Below, one piece after another: positions 46,369-57,814 of a stretch of 64,000 nucleotides of DNA. A model generated the notes under the pieces. It saw only the letters and a list, made by a program, of their open reading frames with translations. It did no database searches and was not told where the DNA came from. The DNA is taken from NCBI GenBank assembly GCA_948567375.1, contig OX419757.1:47985665-48049664 (forward strand). Reading direction: 5' to 3'. Origin of the DNA: Lunularia cruciata. Its lineage: Eukaryota; Streptophyta; Marchantiopsida; Lunulariales; Lunulariaceae. Position numbers and translations under genes: made by a program. Every line of letters starts with the position of its first letter. Position 1 is the stretch's first letter.

Positions 46369-47059
46369 TGTAACACCCATTTGTGCATGTGTGTGGTATT
46401 GTGATATTTAGCTTGGTATTACAAGTACTTGAGAGATATTATTTATATAGAGATAAAGGATGGTTCTACATTAGTCATGATAAGCTAAATTTAGTCATAA
46501 CTAAGATAGAGTGGACCTTACTTTAGAGGAAGTGGAAAAGATGAGCACCACTATTTTAGATTCTAGTGTGTTGACTTGGTATTATTCCTAGGTGTTTGGC
46601 TTTGAGGAAAGAGTTGAGAACCCTTGAGCCCGCAAGCCTTTTTGTTTTGGATTATTCCATAGTCCAAGGATAGCCCATGTGAAGGAATCCTTGACTTAGT
46701 GGTTGGGTCAAGATAAGATCACATGCTAGTGGAATATGCCCATGTGAATGGATATTCCTTTCTACTTTTTGACTTTACTTGACTTTTAGTCTAGTAACTT
46801 GAGTTACTTCGGTAATTAGTAACTTTGGTACTTAACTATTTCACAAGTATATAAACAAGGGGTGAGGAGGTCCTCATAATCCTTTCATTTGCAACTATCT
46901 CTCTCTCATTGAGTTCTCTAGTGAGCAATATCTTGAGTCTTGGAGTGTTAGCCTTGGAGGAGTATGATGGAGTTGGGGTTCCTTGCCTTCTTAGTCCATG
47001 GTGCGCTACCATAATAGCCATCAGAGGTTTATCTTGAGTGAGAGACAAGCCAGCTCATA
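46369..47059 (+). repeat. E3 3' LTR
   Basis: 691 bp, TGTAACACCC...CAGCTCATA (final CA changed to TA). Partner of 39241-39926. Confidence 0.92.
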
Positions 47060-48170
47060 GTCCGTCATGCTCATGAGAAGCTAGGACATTTTGGAGTAAA
47101 GCGTACATACAGCTTACTCCAGAGTCATTATTGGAGGTGTGGTATTCAAACCGAGGTATAGCAATTTGTTGCCATATGTGTGATTTGTGACCAAGTTAGA
47201 GCATCATTCAATGCTCCTACACCACAATTACACCCATTACCTATCATGGGATTGGGTTACCATTGGAGTTTGGACTTTTTTGGACCTTTACCGCTGATTG
47301 TGAGACATCATTGGTATGTCTTGGTGATGGTGGAGCACTTCTCCAAGTGGATTGAGTTGGTGGCACTTCTTAACAAGTCTAGTGAAGGGACAACTTACTT
47401 ATTCTTGGATTGAGTTCTAAATCATTTTGGTGCACCAGATGAGGTTTTGACTACTCAAGGTACAGAGTTCTTGGGGGAGTTTCATGTCTTGTGTGACAAA
47501 GCTTTGATTGATCACCATACTACCTCCTGAGATCACCCTAAGGTAGATGGCTTAGCAGAAAGAGTGGTTCAAACAATGAAAAGAGGATTGCAAAAGTATG
47601 GTTTGTAGAGAGTCCACTTGGGAGATTGGGATCTCCAATTACCTTGGTTGGCCATGGGCTATTGGTTCAGCCGGCAAGCCTCCTTAGCATCCTTCTCTCC
47701 ATACTTTCTACTCTATGGACGAGATCCAAATTTACCTACAGTCATTCATGGAGATGCTATTGTAGTCTTGGACTTGGATGACCAAGATGCATGGATGAGC
47801 GCATGTTCTCAACAAGCAAAGATCTTTTGGAGAGTGATACGGATGGCCTTTGAGAACTTGGCGATTGCTCAACAAAGAGATACTTTATGCTATGCTACCA
47901 TTTGAGGAGGAGGTTATAGACCCTCAATCTATCAATTTCATCTAAGAGACTATGTATATCTATAGCAAACAGCACCGATGACACTTGATGTTTTGACAGG
48001 CCGCACTATCTTGAGAGTGCGTGAGGTTTTGCCATCTAGAGTCCTGTGTTAGAAGGACGTGATGGTGCTGTCTAGAAGGATCATGTACGCAATTGTGCGC
48101 CATGACGCCTCCCAAACATTGATAGTACTATGGACCCAAGCCTGGCACTTGTACGTGCAGGCTTGAGGTG
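47060..48170 (+). pseudogene. W integrase remnant
   Basis: It opens with the zinc-binding region 'VRHAHEKLGHFGVKRTY...SHYWWRG', followed by 'CVICDQVRA'. The core reads 'GYHWSLDFFGPLPL' (catalytic Asp in LDFFGP), 'YVLVMVEHFSKWIE', 'LTTQGTEFLGEF' (the usual D of 'sDrG.EF' reads T), and 'HPKVDGLAERVVQTMKRGL'. The end of the core is 'ASFSPYFLLYGRDPNLPT'. At least five stops interrupt it. It is of a different Ty3/gypsy lineage from E, Y and Z by sequence. It abuts the E3 LTR without an intact RT upstream. Confidence 0.85.
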
Positions 48171-48474
48171 TATGTTATGTGGCTCTTCTAGTGGAGCTGC
48201 TACGAATGTTGGTGTGTGATAGCTGTTCAAGAGGATGGCATATGGCATGTATGATTCCTCCCCTCACGGTGGTTCCTCAAGGAAAGTGGTTATGTCCTAG
48301 ATGTACTTGACCTATAGCTAGTTCATTCTTTATATGGTATAGATTGTAAACAAGCAACTAATGATGGAGCTCCATAGCACCGGCCTCCTGATATTTGCCC
48401 ATCATAGGGTATACCATATACTTGGAGTAGATGGCTATCTGAAGTTAGAGGGACCTAACCGCTAGCTAGGGGAG

Positions 48475-48585
48475 CAATTGTGGCACTTTAGAGTTTATGT
48501 ATGACTTATGTGTGAGTTGTGCTTCTATTGAGTATGATGTTATGAGCGATGTATGTTGTGTAGCAATGTATATACACATTACAGC
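48475..48585 (+). repeat. Direct repeat flanking W 3' LTR, left copy
   Basis: 'ttgtggcactttagagttta' and the following 90 bp recur at 49060-49170, on the other side of the TGTCAC repeat, with about 90% identity by eye. Confidence 0.75.
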
Positions 48586-49058
48586 TGTCACACCATTTGT
48601 AGTGTCACATCTAGATTGCTTGAACATTGGAGTTCCAGTGTTAGTAGTTAGAGGCATTTTGGCAATTACTCATAGACTACTTTCTGACACAAAATCTGAT
48701 AGTCAGATTTTGTGTTTGGGGTACTGACTTCATGGTGGGGCCACTATCACTTGCACCATCTGTGCTGTTGGGTGTGCCGTCAGTGGGACCATTGGGATGA
48801 GACCTAGGTCAAAATCAAGAGTATACCCTAGAAGTGCAACTCTAGAGAGCTCACTTCTCTAATGATCTCACAACTCTAGAGAGCTCACCCTTCAAGTTCT
48901 TGGCTAGAGTGGACAAAAAGCCGTCAAGCATCACCTAGAGTCTCTTAGCTAGAGTGGGTGTGGCTTAATTGTAATCAGTGCACTATTGTTGGCAAGTTAT
49001 TGAGGATCAGATCAAGTATTGATCTGAGTTTGATTGATTTGAGTTGTAAATGATCTGA
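48586..49058 (+). repeat. W 3' LTR plus leader-like sequence
   Basis: It matches 37817-38257 including the primer-site region, which should not follow a normal 3' LTR. It contains an extra local duplication of 'aactctagagagctcac' (48838 and 48872) absent from the 5' copy. Confidence 0.72.
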
Positions 49059-49059
49059 T

Positions 49060-49170
49060 TATTGTGGCACTTTAGAGTTTATGTATGACTTATGTGTGAG
49101 TTGTGCTTCTATTTTGTATGATGTTGATAGCAATGTATGTTATGTAGCGATGTATATACTCACAACACTT
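49060..49170 (+). repeat. Direct repeat flanking W 3' LTR, right copy
   Basis: Second copy of 48475-48585. It stops near 'tatatactcacaac' where the first copy runs into TGTCAC. Confidence 0.72.
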
Positions 49171-49438
49171 CTCCCTCGTGCCTCATACAGGTCTAGTCAA
49201 TAGCATTTCCTTGCATACCTATTTGCCTTTCTACTCTCTAGCATTTCCTGTCTAGAAACACCTGAGCTCTCCTCTCAAGAGGAGGACTTTGGTTTTGAAA
49301 TTTCCCCCTCACAATACATCCAAGTTCTAAGCTCTCCTCTCAATGCGGACTACTAAGAATTTGAAATTTTTCTTTGTGCAAGGTCATGCAAAACCTTTAG
49401 CTTGTTTTCATTCTCCTCTCTAGAGTCTCTAAAGGAAG

Positions 49439-49600
49439 ATTTTGATTTTGAAAATTCCCTCTCAAGATACACCTAAGCTGAGTTCTCTTCTTGATGAGTA
49501 AGATTTGCAATTTTGAAAATTCCCTCAAGATACACCTAAGCTAAGCTTTCCTCTTGATGAGCAAGATTGCAATTTTGAAAATTCTCTCTCTGCACCACAT
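49439..49600 (+). repeat. Imperfect tandem repeat, about 60-bp unit, two and a half copies
   Basis: The unit 'gat.tgcaattttgaaaattccctc' followed by 'aagatacacctaagct' and 'ctcttgatgag.aa' occurs from 49439 and 49502, with a partial third from 49563. Weaker relatives lie at 49265-49380. Confidence 0.7.
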
Positions 49601-49983
49601 GACCAAGCTGCACAAACCTCTTCAGCTTGTTTTGACACAACATGGTAAGCCTATAGCTTGTTTTGGCATCTACAAAGTTGCATTTCCTCCTTGACATGGT
49701 ACATGTAATTAAGATTTTTCCTTTCATCTTTGCATGCTAATTGGGCTCGGAACTTAAAAATCAGGCAAATGGAATCAACCAAGTAAAAAAGGTAATGGCC
49801 CTTAGAGCCACAAATTTAATTACAAGCATTTCCTTTTTCTCATCCTTTTCCTTCAATAAGACCTCTTAGGCAATTTTACAAAACCCTTGCTACTCCCATA
49901 AATATCCCATAATATATACTCTTGAAACGCCCTAATATGAGAATGGTGAACAGCTAGAAAGACTTTTGTGAAATCTTTCACGT

Positions 49984-50219
49984 TCATTTTCTTCTAATTA
50001 TAGTGTTTAGTTGATTCTACTCGTAAATTTTGCTTGTGACTACAATAAAAACAAAATCTTTTTGCAGTAGATATTTTCCTTTTGCCATTCACCTTCTTTT
50101 CTCATTTTCTTCTAATTATAGTGTTTAGTTGATTCTACTCGTAAATTTTGCTTGTGACTACAATAAAAACAAAATCTTTTTGCAGTAGATATTTTCCTTT
50201 TGCCATTCACCTTCTTTTC
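49984..50219 (+). repeat. Perfect 118-bp tandem duplication
   Basis: Units 49984-50101 and 50102-50219 read identically by eye, starting 'tcattttcttctaattatag' and ending 'ccattcaccttcttttc'. Confidence 0.9.
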
Positions 50220-50706
50220 TCTAAATCTCAATTGTGGTAAAAGCTGGACCCTCATGCTACTTCACTTTTCTCTTATATTAATTTGATACTAAAATTTCTA
50301 CCAAATAAACTTAGATGCACTTTCAATTCATTCGGACATAAACTTTTAGAACATCCATTCTTGGAACGATCATTTCTATACCTAGACCTTTACAGTGGAT
50401 TTCCACGTACAATTAATATCTATGGAGAATAGTTGGCCTATACAATTTAAAGAACAACACCCATACAAGCCATGACAGTTTTACAATACGCAGTACTATG
50501 TTTGATAGACTTTTGTAACTATACGGAATATTTCAACATAAATTATGAAATGTGGGAGGTAAATTTAGATCAAATCTATTCTACCACATGTATAGAATCA
50601 AATTATAGCTCGCGTAGTTATCTCATGAGGGAACTATTGAACACCGTTTTTGCTATTGTGAGTAATTTTGTCTTCCTTTCCTAGAGTAATCTGTTACGCA
50701 CGGCAG

Positions 50707-50874
50707 TCTGCATAATATATGTGGTCGGTTCCTTAGGATGAGATGCAATCTGCAATCTATTTTATAATCTGCTTTATAATTCCCTAGGATAAGAGGCAAT
50801 CTGCATCCACTTTATTCTGCATTATATAGATGGTCGGTTCCTTAGGATAACAGGCAACCTGCAATCTACTTTAT
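50707..50874 (+). repeat. Three imperfect tandem units, 50-60 bp
   Basis: Each has the pattern 'tctgc.t.atat' followed by 'tccttaggat' and 'gcaatctgcaatc'. Units are 50707-50764, 50766-50815 and 50816-50874. Confidence 0.7.
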
Positions 50875-51564
50875 ATAATTCAAGGACAGCATTTAGAGCA
50901 TTTTAAGCGTGAGACCGGCTCACCAGAAAAGAAAAACCCATGCGATGTCTGCTGTGATGCTTTAGAAGTTATGTCCCCGGACTGGATACAGTTTGCATTA
51001 TAAATATGAAGGTCAATTCATATAGAAACGGAAAATACTCTTCTTCCTGGACCAACAGCTGGACTGTTAGAACTAGGGGGGAGAAAGCGTAGTGCAAACC
51101 TAGTCAGAACGAGAAACGAATCAGTTATACTCTCAAGAAAAGCTTATCCCTTTCTCGAAAAAGAAAAAAACACGTGAAGCTCATGATCGAATTTGCTGCC
51201 GTGGTCCGCCACTTATAAAGTTAGAGCACCATGACATTGAAGAAAAATAGAATATTTACTTGTGTGTTTGATCACGTCATATCATGAATTTTTTATAATC
51301 TTATGAACTTTGAAGGTGCCTCTTTTTCCTCCCTTTATTGCTCTTAATAACGTGGATATCACGTCGGTTTGGACAGAAATTGGGAGTGCACAATGGTTTG
51401 ATACGGTCATGCATATTATCTATGGAGAGGGGAATAACTGTCATCAAATAAAATCAAATTGGGAAAGGTATCAAGTTATCAATTGCGATAGGATGCTCAT
51501 GAGCTCTTTCATTGTTCTTTGTCACTCATGAATGTTGGTGAGAAACAAGTCTCTATCCACCTCT

Positions 51565-51815
51565 ACAATTGACAAAGCAAAGACAACTGCATAGAAAACA
51601 CAAAGGATTGGACGACCTTCAAGCCTTGCAAGGTTGAGACAAAAGAGGTAAAATGGGGCTAAACCCCAATAGTATAGGTATGAGAAATCTGCACTATTGC
51701 ACCTAAGATATCCAAGCTATGCAAGTCATAAGGTCTACAAACTATGGGAACATACAAAGAAGCATCATATAGTGTGATTGCTCTCTTATGGATTGCACTA
51801 GCCAATGCTCTCTAG
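51565..51815 (-). pseudogene. L3 ORF end and 3' tail
   Basis: It aligns with 58240-58480 of L2: 'gggagagac.aaa.aggta.catggggctaa.cccca' and 'caagctatgcaagtc.ta.ggtctaca'. The frame is destroyed. It joins the rest of L3 at 52393 once the solo LTR is removed. Confidence 0.75.
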
Positions 51816-51820
51816 AAATG

Positions 51821-52392
51821 TGAAATATCCAAAGGATGTGAGACCACTCAAGAATAAAAACACAAAGTTTCACACTCAATACTCCAATGCCCCAAAGGAA
51901 CATCTTGTCTTTATTATATAGCATCCTCTCAAAGGAAGCTCCATCCTTGGATCAAATATATGGATTGGTGATATGTCAGTAAGCTCCACCCTTAGATTAG
52001 TTATATTGATGAGTGGCGTGTGTTCTTGTCCTATCTGGTTGGTCAAACAAGTTTGACCAAGGGAATCTTTAGAAAATCTTTAGAAAATCTTCTAAGACTT
52101 GCATGGGTGAGGTAAAAATGGAAACCTATCAACAAGACAAATATTGGGTGGAGTAGGCAAGCCTTTTTCTCCAAGGGACATAGGAATCTTTCCATTTTCA
52201 AGGCCTAATTCATCTATTTAGACCTCCAAAATTGAGTCTTTAATCTCTATTTTAGACTCCTACCCTATTAGTAGAAGTATTCTTTTGGTGACACCTCTAT
52301 CTGATCTACTTAATCCATTATACATAACATCCTCCTATATGTTACCAAGCCAAATTTCACCTCTAGATAATATGTCTAGCTAATGGTATTAA
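51821..52392 (+). repeat. Solo LTR copy C inserted in L3, target duplication AAATG
   Basis: It starts TGAAATATCC and ends GGTATTAA. AAATG at 51816-51820 and 52393-52397 flanks it, and the L3 sequence on both sides joins exactly when compared with L2 (58480-58500). About 572 bp, the same family as copies A and B. Confidence 0.8.
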
Positions 52393-55170
52393 AAATGGAC
52401 ACATGTTATCTAAAATATGTAATAAGGTATGAGAGTGAAAGTGGCACCTCCTCACATTCTTTTATGATATGCTCTTGTGCTCTCCTTGAAAAACGTGTTA
52501 AATGTTGTATCCATCACCCATATAATTCCAAGGCTAGAGACACAAAAAGGTGATCTCATTGCATACCCCTACACTTGGAGACTTTGCTTGATGTCACTCT
52601 GCTCATCGCCATCCAAGAGATGAGTAACCACTCCCTCCAAAACATTATCATTTATAAGGTTCATAACCACAACATCTACTACTGTCACTTGATCAACTTA
52701 GACCAAGTATGACCATGTTTGCCTTGACATGTATCATTTGCAAAGCATATAATGCTCCCTCCGAGCAAGATATCCACTCACTTGTGCCATAGAAAACACT
52801 TTATCTCAAATGGCATCATGGGTAGTTATCTTTTTTCCTCCAAAAGGACATGGTGTCATATAGACTGCTGTTACATTTTTTGGAGAACCATACTCACACT
52901 CACAAGTGAGTAATGAAGATGTAGATGGATGGACCAAACCTAGGCAAAATCTCATTGTTGTAAACAAGGTAGTTAGTGTGAGTCAAACCGCCTTAATGCA
53001 CATGCAAGCTAGGATCCAAGAGCCTACACCCTTTCTAGAGCAAGCGCAAAGATGTGCTCTAATAGCCTAAGGAATGGAAGAGTTAACTAAGAGCGAATGT
53101 AGCATATGTTGACATTGTTGCTCCATCAAGGAAGATTGTAAGCCTCAATCCAATCAATAGATAAGAAAGAAAAAGATGGAAGGTCATCTCATGCCTGTGG
53201 GGATAGGCCATCTCTTTTTTACCACAATAATATATAGGGATAAAAGGATCCCTCCTCCACCTTGGTCACATATATCTCCAAGGCTGGCCTATTAGCAACC
53301 ACAAAATGGGAAGAAAGTAGGGATTTAGAGAGATCACAACTACCCAAAATGCTATAGGTGATATCTACTCCATCGATCATAGGCCTATCCTTCCACACAA
53401 GATTAGTAAAGATGTCTGTCTACATGCCAAATCCACTATCACACACTCAAATGTCCATGGTCCAATGATATTGCCAAAGACTCTCATAATCATCCTTTCA
53501 AAATTTCTCAAACATGATAGGAAGGTCAAGGAAGGAGGAACTATGCAAAGAAGGTAATTCTATCAATATGCAATACTAGAGGAGAGTATAACAAATTCCA
53601 CTTGTGGATCCCCTAGTAGTGGAAGGTTTTCCACATGGAGAATATCCTTTGTAAATGTTATGTCTTAAAAGCATGTGATAATGTCTTTGTATCCTCCAAC
53701 AATACATAGTCCATCTATAGATATGATACACCTCTTTGGAAGCTGAAGGTGGGGAGCAATACATAAAGGGGACCATTTGCTAAACTTTGACAACTTGACT
53801 CTCAAGCCTACAAGATGAAGCTCAATAGTCAAGTTATCAAAAGCCTACTTAATTTGATCTACATGGCCCACAATGTGTGTATCGTCTACCAAGGAGGAAA
53901 ATATACAAATTTTTATGGCCAAAGTAGTTGATAAGAGAGCTCTAAAGTGATCCATGGAAAATAAGATCCACTTAAAAGATCTCCTTGTTATGTACCAACA
54001 ATTGACTCAAAGATAATAACTCCCTCTTGTGAAAAACCATGTTAGTAGTAGAGAGAAGCAAGAGAGCCATAGAAAGACCACACAAAAGGAATAAGAATTA
54101 CCAAGGATCCACTAGCTTCCCTAAGCTCTCTAAAGATGAATGCATGTAAGATGATATTAAAAGCATTTGCAACATCTATTTATAGGATGATCCACCCAAG
54201 GTGGATATCTAGGAATGCCTTAATACCTAAAGATATACCCTCACAACCTTTAGGTATAGCTACTTCAAACTAATGTGGACTAAGGTGCTATCAAAAGTGA
54301 GAACAATGGTGCGGCTAACCAGATGCAAAAAAAGATTTCCCCAATAGCAATTGGTCTAATGTCCCATGTATCCTTCTCCGTCACAAGAAGTAGACTAGTA
54401 CCAAACTAATTGACATAGGAATATCTCTCCTTGCTATTATTACAACCCCTAGAAAGATCATCTGCCTAAAAGCAATCTCTATGATGCTCATATATGATCT
54501 ACGATAAGCCTCTTGAGGAGATGCATGGGGTAATGCACAACACATGTGCAAAAAAAAACCAATCAAGACATAAAAGTTGCTCAGTTTGATCATCTAAAAC
54601 CTCTGATAGTACTCCCCCTCCTAGCATAAGATGTAGTAAACATAGGGAAGAGATAGTTTCATCAATGGGACTAGCCATAGACAAAGGACGTAGCACATAT
54701 TCTGCTCTACTAAACTCTCCCGCTTGATCTCATATCCTACACTATCATAATCAAGTGAAATTTGTGGTATTTGATAGTTGAACCTATCTCTTGTATGTCT
54801 AGCTCTAATAGGCTCCTCCTATAGTGCAGCCCAATCCGTTGCTTGGAATCTATAAAATCTAGCAACCACCTCTTTAAGCCCCACATGTCCTTCTCTAGTA
54901 TAACAAAGACACCATTGAGCGAGTAAGAGGAATAAGAACCATGCTAACTCATCCAAGGGATAACATGCCAAATTATCAAGCAATAGGAAAAAGCCTATCT
55001 AACCTCCAACATGGAATGTATGGGATAGCTTATGGAATAGGTGTGAACATGGAAAACAAATCTTAAATAATCCAAAAATACAATCCACTTAAGATACTAA
55101 CCACTCCTATGACTCAATTGGTATTCCCAAAATGGTCAACAAAGGAATAGATGAATAAGATACGTAATCC
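52393..55170 (-). pseudogene. L3 reverse transcriptase and C-terminal knuckle/nuclease-like region
   Basis: Minus-strand RT landmarks in order: 'EGISLGIKAFLDIHLGWIIL' and 'IDVANAFN' near 54160-54220 (palm motif A, Asp), 'QGDLLSGSYF' near 53975-53990 (motif B), 'FSSLVDDTHIVGHVDQ' near 53865-53895 (motif C, V-D-D), then 'VGLRVKLSKFSKWSP'. This order is that of non-LTR retrotransposon RT. Downstream (52700-52930) follows the Cys/His and nuclease-like block described under L2, here with the knuckle degraded. No apurinic endonuclease domain was identified upstream. Many sites that are CpG in L2 read TpG or CpA here. The function is lost. Confidence 0.72.
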
Positions 55171-55730
55171 CAAGTGTTACCATTGTTGATGTGGTTCCTC
55201 ACCTCATATGAGCATCTCGAGTGGTCCAATCATAGTCCTTGTACATCATTCTCACATGGGTCTTTACCCCTTGAGAAGTAAAGCGTAAGTGATATAATGT
55301 GCAATGTGTATCCCAAGTTCCTCTAAGCAACCTCATATGGAAGAGTGTAGCCATGGCTAGCACAAGAATAATAATATTAATGACACATGATGCTCCTCTC
55401 CATATCTCCCCATACCTACAAAACCACAACCCCTCACATCCTAACTCACATGCATAAATATTATCTTTACAAACCTTAAAAACTAGAAGCTCTCATAGTT
55501 TTCAATAGCTTAGACATCTTAATAGACATCTTGATAATTTTCAAACTAAGTTCTCATTGAACTAGAGTATGAAGATAAAGAGATTAAAATTGAAAAATTC
55601 CAGATCCATCACTCTCAATGTGAAATGACCACTCTAAACCCTAAAAAAACAAAAGTCTTCATAACTTTCTCTTCAATTCTCCCTAGACTTCAATCTACAT
55701 ACCAATGGAACTAAAATACAAAAATTGACT

Positions 55731-55945
55731 TATATGCTATGCTATATGCCAATGAGCCTTCCAAAACCAAAAATTTTCTTTCCTCGTTTCTATCTCTCTC
55801 CCGTGGCCACTCTCCTCTAAAATTGAAAAATTCACGTATATGTTATGCTATGATATATGCTAGTGAGCCTTCCAAATATACTAATTTTCTTTTCTCTTTT
55901 CCATCTCTCCCCCTTGGTCACACTCCCTCTCGATCCATCAAAGGA
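55731..55945 (+). repeat. Imperfect tandem duplication, about 106-bp period
   Basis: 'tatatg.tatgctat' followed by 'tgagccttccaaa' and 'ttttctttcctc/ttttcttttctc' occurs from 55731 and again from 55837. Confidence 0.7.
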
Positions 55946-56977
55946 GAGGGATATATTATACCTTAAGTATAAATTGCTTGATAATTGGACTTGCTTATTT
56001 CATATACCTACCTTTGACATGCTTATGGAAATAAATTAAGTGCATGAGATTTTCAGTGCATTTTCTTTCAGGTCTATGTATTTTAACTTGTCTCGTTTTG
56101 TCAATAAAAAAAACACTTCAATGATGTGTAACAAGATAAAATAATTTATCAAATATAAGAGAAATTTGTATTTCATCTCTATAGAACTATAGTATCTAAG
56201 AATACAATGTGTAGGTTAGATTAATTTATAACATACATCTATATGATTACGCCAAAGCATAAAAATTACTTTACTCTTATTTTGTAACTGTATACTAAAA
56301 CGTAAAGAAAATGAACCAACGAAAAAAAGTGATTTTCTAGGAGAACTTCTTAAGTTAAATTTGTTGATATCTTATATTCACAATGAAAAGATTTACTGTA
56401 TTATTGCACATGATATCAAGAACTCGAAGTAGTTCAATTGGCCACGAGACACACCTTCTGATTTGGTGCTGACTTCTCCATCCATAATTAATTACTGAAA
56501 CACATGTGTACTCTAAATATTCGGGATCTGGAAGGATGCAAGAAGTTCTGATGTTTCATTAACCACATAAGAAGATTAATAACGCTACACGTTTACGATG
56601 TTATTTGTGTGAAAAAAATTCTAGACGTTTAACAACGATCTATGTGCCCACTATTATAGCAAACCATTCCTAAAAATAAAAAAGATTTAGAGTCAAAGAT
56701 GAACATCCACATCTAACTCTAATATATTACCACTTTGCATGGATTTTCATCATAAATAAGCAGATCACTTAACCAGTAAGACTTGAATATCTCATGTAAG
56801 GAAAATGCTTTGAAATAAACATTTTATGGTGCTATATGGACTTAGCCTTCAATTTACCGGAACAATTTTAACAAGAGGAAATCACATATCTTCACATGTC
56901 CTCATAAATTGATATTTATATTATTACTAGAGTATCAAAGGTAGAAAAAAATTGCAAGACGGATGCATTCGGACTTC

Positions 56978-57045
56978 TTCATTTTATACCATCGAATTGA
57001 GCATGCATCCTTTCATTTTATACCATCAAATTGAGCATGCATCCT
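56978..57045 (+). repeat. 34-bp tandem duplication
   Basis: 'ttcattttataccatc.aat' then 'tgagcatgcatcct' in two adjacent copies (56978-57011, 57012-57045), differing at one base by eye. Confidence 0.85.
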
Positions 57046-57142
57046 ATGTTGACGGTTTGATTCCTTAATCTTGCCCGCTTCCTTTGAAATCAAGTTACAC
57101 CTACCTTCAACTTTGAAAATACAAATTAAATTACTCTAAAAT

Positions 57143-57805
57143 AAACTCATAAAATTCATGTTATTAGTGACATAGTGTTTGCTATGGCACGCAAGAATGG
57201 ATACTTGGTTTGGAGGCAGCGTTCGTATGCTTTGCAGACAAGACGTGTCGAGGTAGACTTATACTTGGTCCGAGATGGTCAGGTGACAATAATGGATGTC
57301 GTTGTTACAGACCCTACGCGAGATACAGTTTCAGAGGGAGTGATTACCCATCCCCCTGAATGGGCGGCGAGCGCAGCAGCAGGTCACAAGGTCTCCAAGA
57401 ATAGGGGCATGCAATGAGGTCATCTCTTTGTTCCTCTAGTCTTGGAGTTATATGGAGCGATGAACATGGTGTTAGACACATTCGTCAAAGAATGCACGAG
57501 AACTTATCATGTTAGTCGCACGGAGTACCACTCTCACTCTCATATTTTGTAGCGTATTTTAGATAACGTGTGTCCATTGCTCTATAGAGTGTAGTGGCTG
57601 GTGCAATAATTGTGCAATCACACTAGGTGATGCTTCTTAGGATGCTCTATTTGTTTATAGACCACACTACCCGCATAGCTTGGCCATCTTAGGTGCAGTA
57701 GGGCAGATTTCTCATGTAGACTCTAGTGTTCTCATTTTACCTTTTTCATCTTTGTATGGTTTGATGGGTCTTCCCCTCCTTATTTGTTCTATGCGGTCGT
57801 CCTTT
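57143..57805 (+). mobile_element. 5'-truncated LINE-family copy L1
   Basis: Homologous to L2 in opposite orientation, from 'catgttattagtgacatag' through the ORF end and 3' tail ('gcggtcgtccttt'). A possible 9-bp target duplication CTCTAAAAT is at 57134-57142 and 57806-57814. About 12 bases at the 5' junction match neither partner. Confidence 0.7.
57166..57680 (+). pseudogene. L1 fragment of the nuclease-like C-terminal domain
   Basis: Frame 57175-57417 gives 'MARKNGYLVWRQRSYALQTR', then 'VDLYLVRDGQVTIMDVVV', in which Asp-x12-Asp is spaced as in L2. It stops at 57415 (TGA where L2 has Arg: GMQRGH). The rest can be read on with further stops ('CTRTYHVSRTEYHSHSH'). The Cys/His knuckle is truncated away. 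No catalytic activity is expected. Confidence 0.7.
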
Positions 57806-57814
57806 CTCTAAAAT

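Larger units (their letters stand above)
39241..47059 (+). mobile_element. Ty3/gypsy element E3 (family E), full structure
   Basis: 5' LTR 39241-39926, primer-binding site, leader of about 1.55 kb, gag, PR, RT, RNase H, IN, polypurine tract, 3' LTR 46369-47059; total 7.8 kb. No 5-bp target duplication is found: the left flank ends 'ctctat' and the right begins 'gtccg'. The left flank is W leader while the right flank is W integrase. Coding frames carry several stops and frameshifts. Confidence 0.92.
37817..49170 (+). mobile_element. Damaged Ty3/gypsy element W, host of E3
   Basis: A repeat beginning TGTCAC(A/G)CCATTTGTAGTG occurs at 37817 and 48586, followed in each case by about 470 similar bases that include a tRNA-Asp-like site. 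A leader follows the first copy, an integrase remnant precedes the second. E3 lies between them. Protease, RT and RNase H are absent. Outer target duplications are not visible. The 3' end has a tandem arrangement (see 48475-49170). Confidence 0.75.
49171..51564. other. Non-coding AT-rich DNA with tandem duplications
   Basis: Holds the repeats listed separately at 49439, 49984 and 50707. Frames are all under 75 codons and unrecognised. No RNA gene was seen. Confidence 0.55.
51565..55170 (-). mobile_element. Decayed LINE-like element L3 with RT and nuclease-like C-terminus
   Basis: The minus strand carries reverse transcriptase motifs (53800-54950), then a Cys/His knuckle and nuclease-like segment (52400-53000 and 51590-51820), then the same 3' tail as in L1, L2, L5 and L6. 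It is interrupted by solo LTR C with target duplication AAATG. Stops and frameshifts are many. The 5' end is not defined. Confidence 0.72.
55171..57142. other. Anonymous AT-rich DNA
   Basis: It contains the tandem repeats at 55731 and 56978. No recognisable frame. The right end borders LINE fragment L1. Confidence 0.55.

Noticed and set aside
50041..50220. 118-bp units as CRISPR-like or satellite array
   Set aside because: Only two adjacent identical units with no spacers. A simple tandem duplication in a plant genome.
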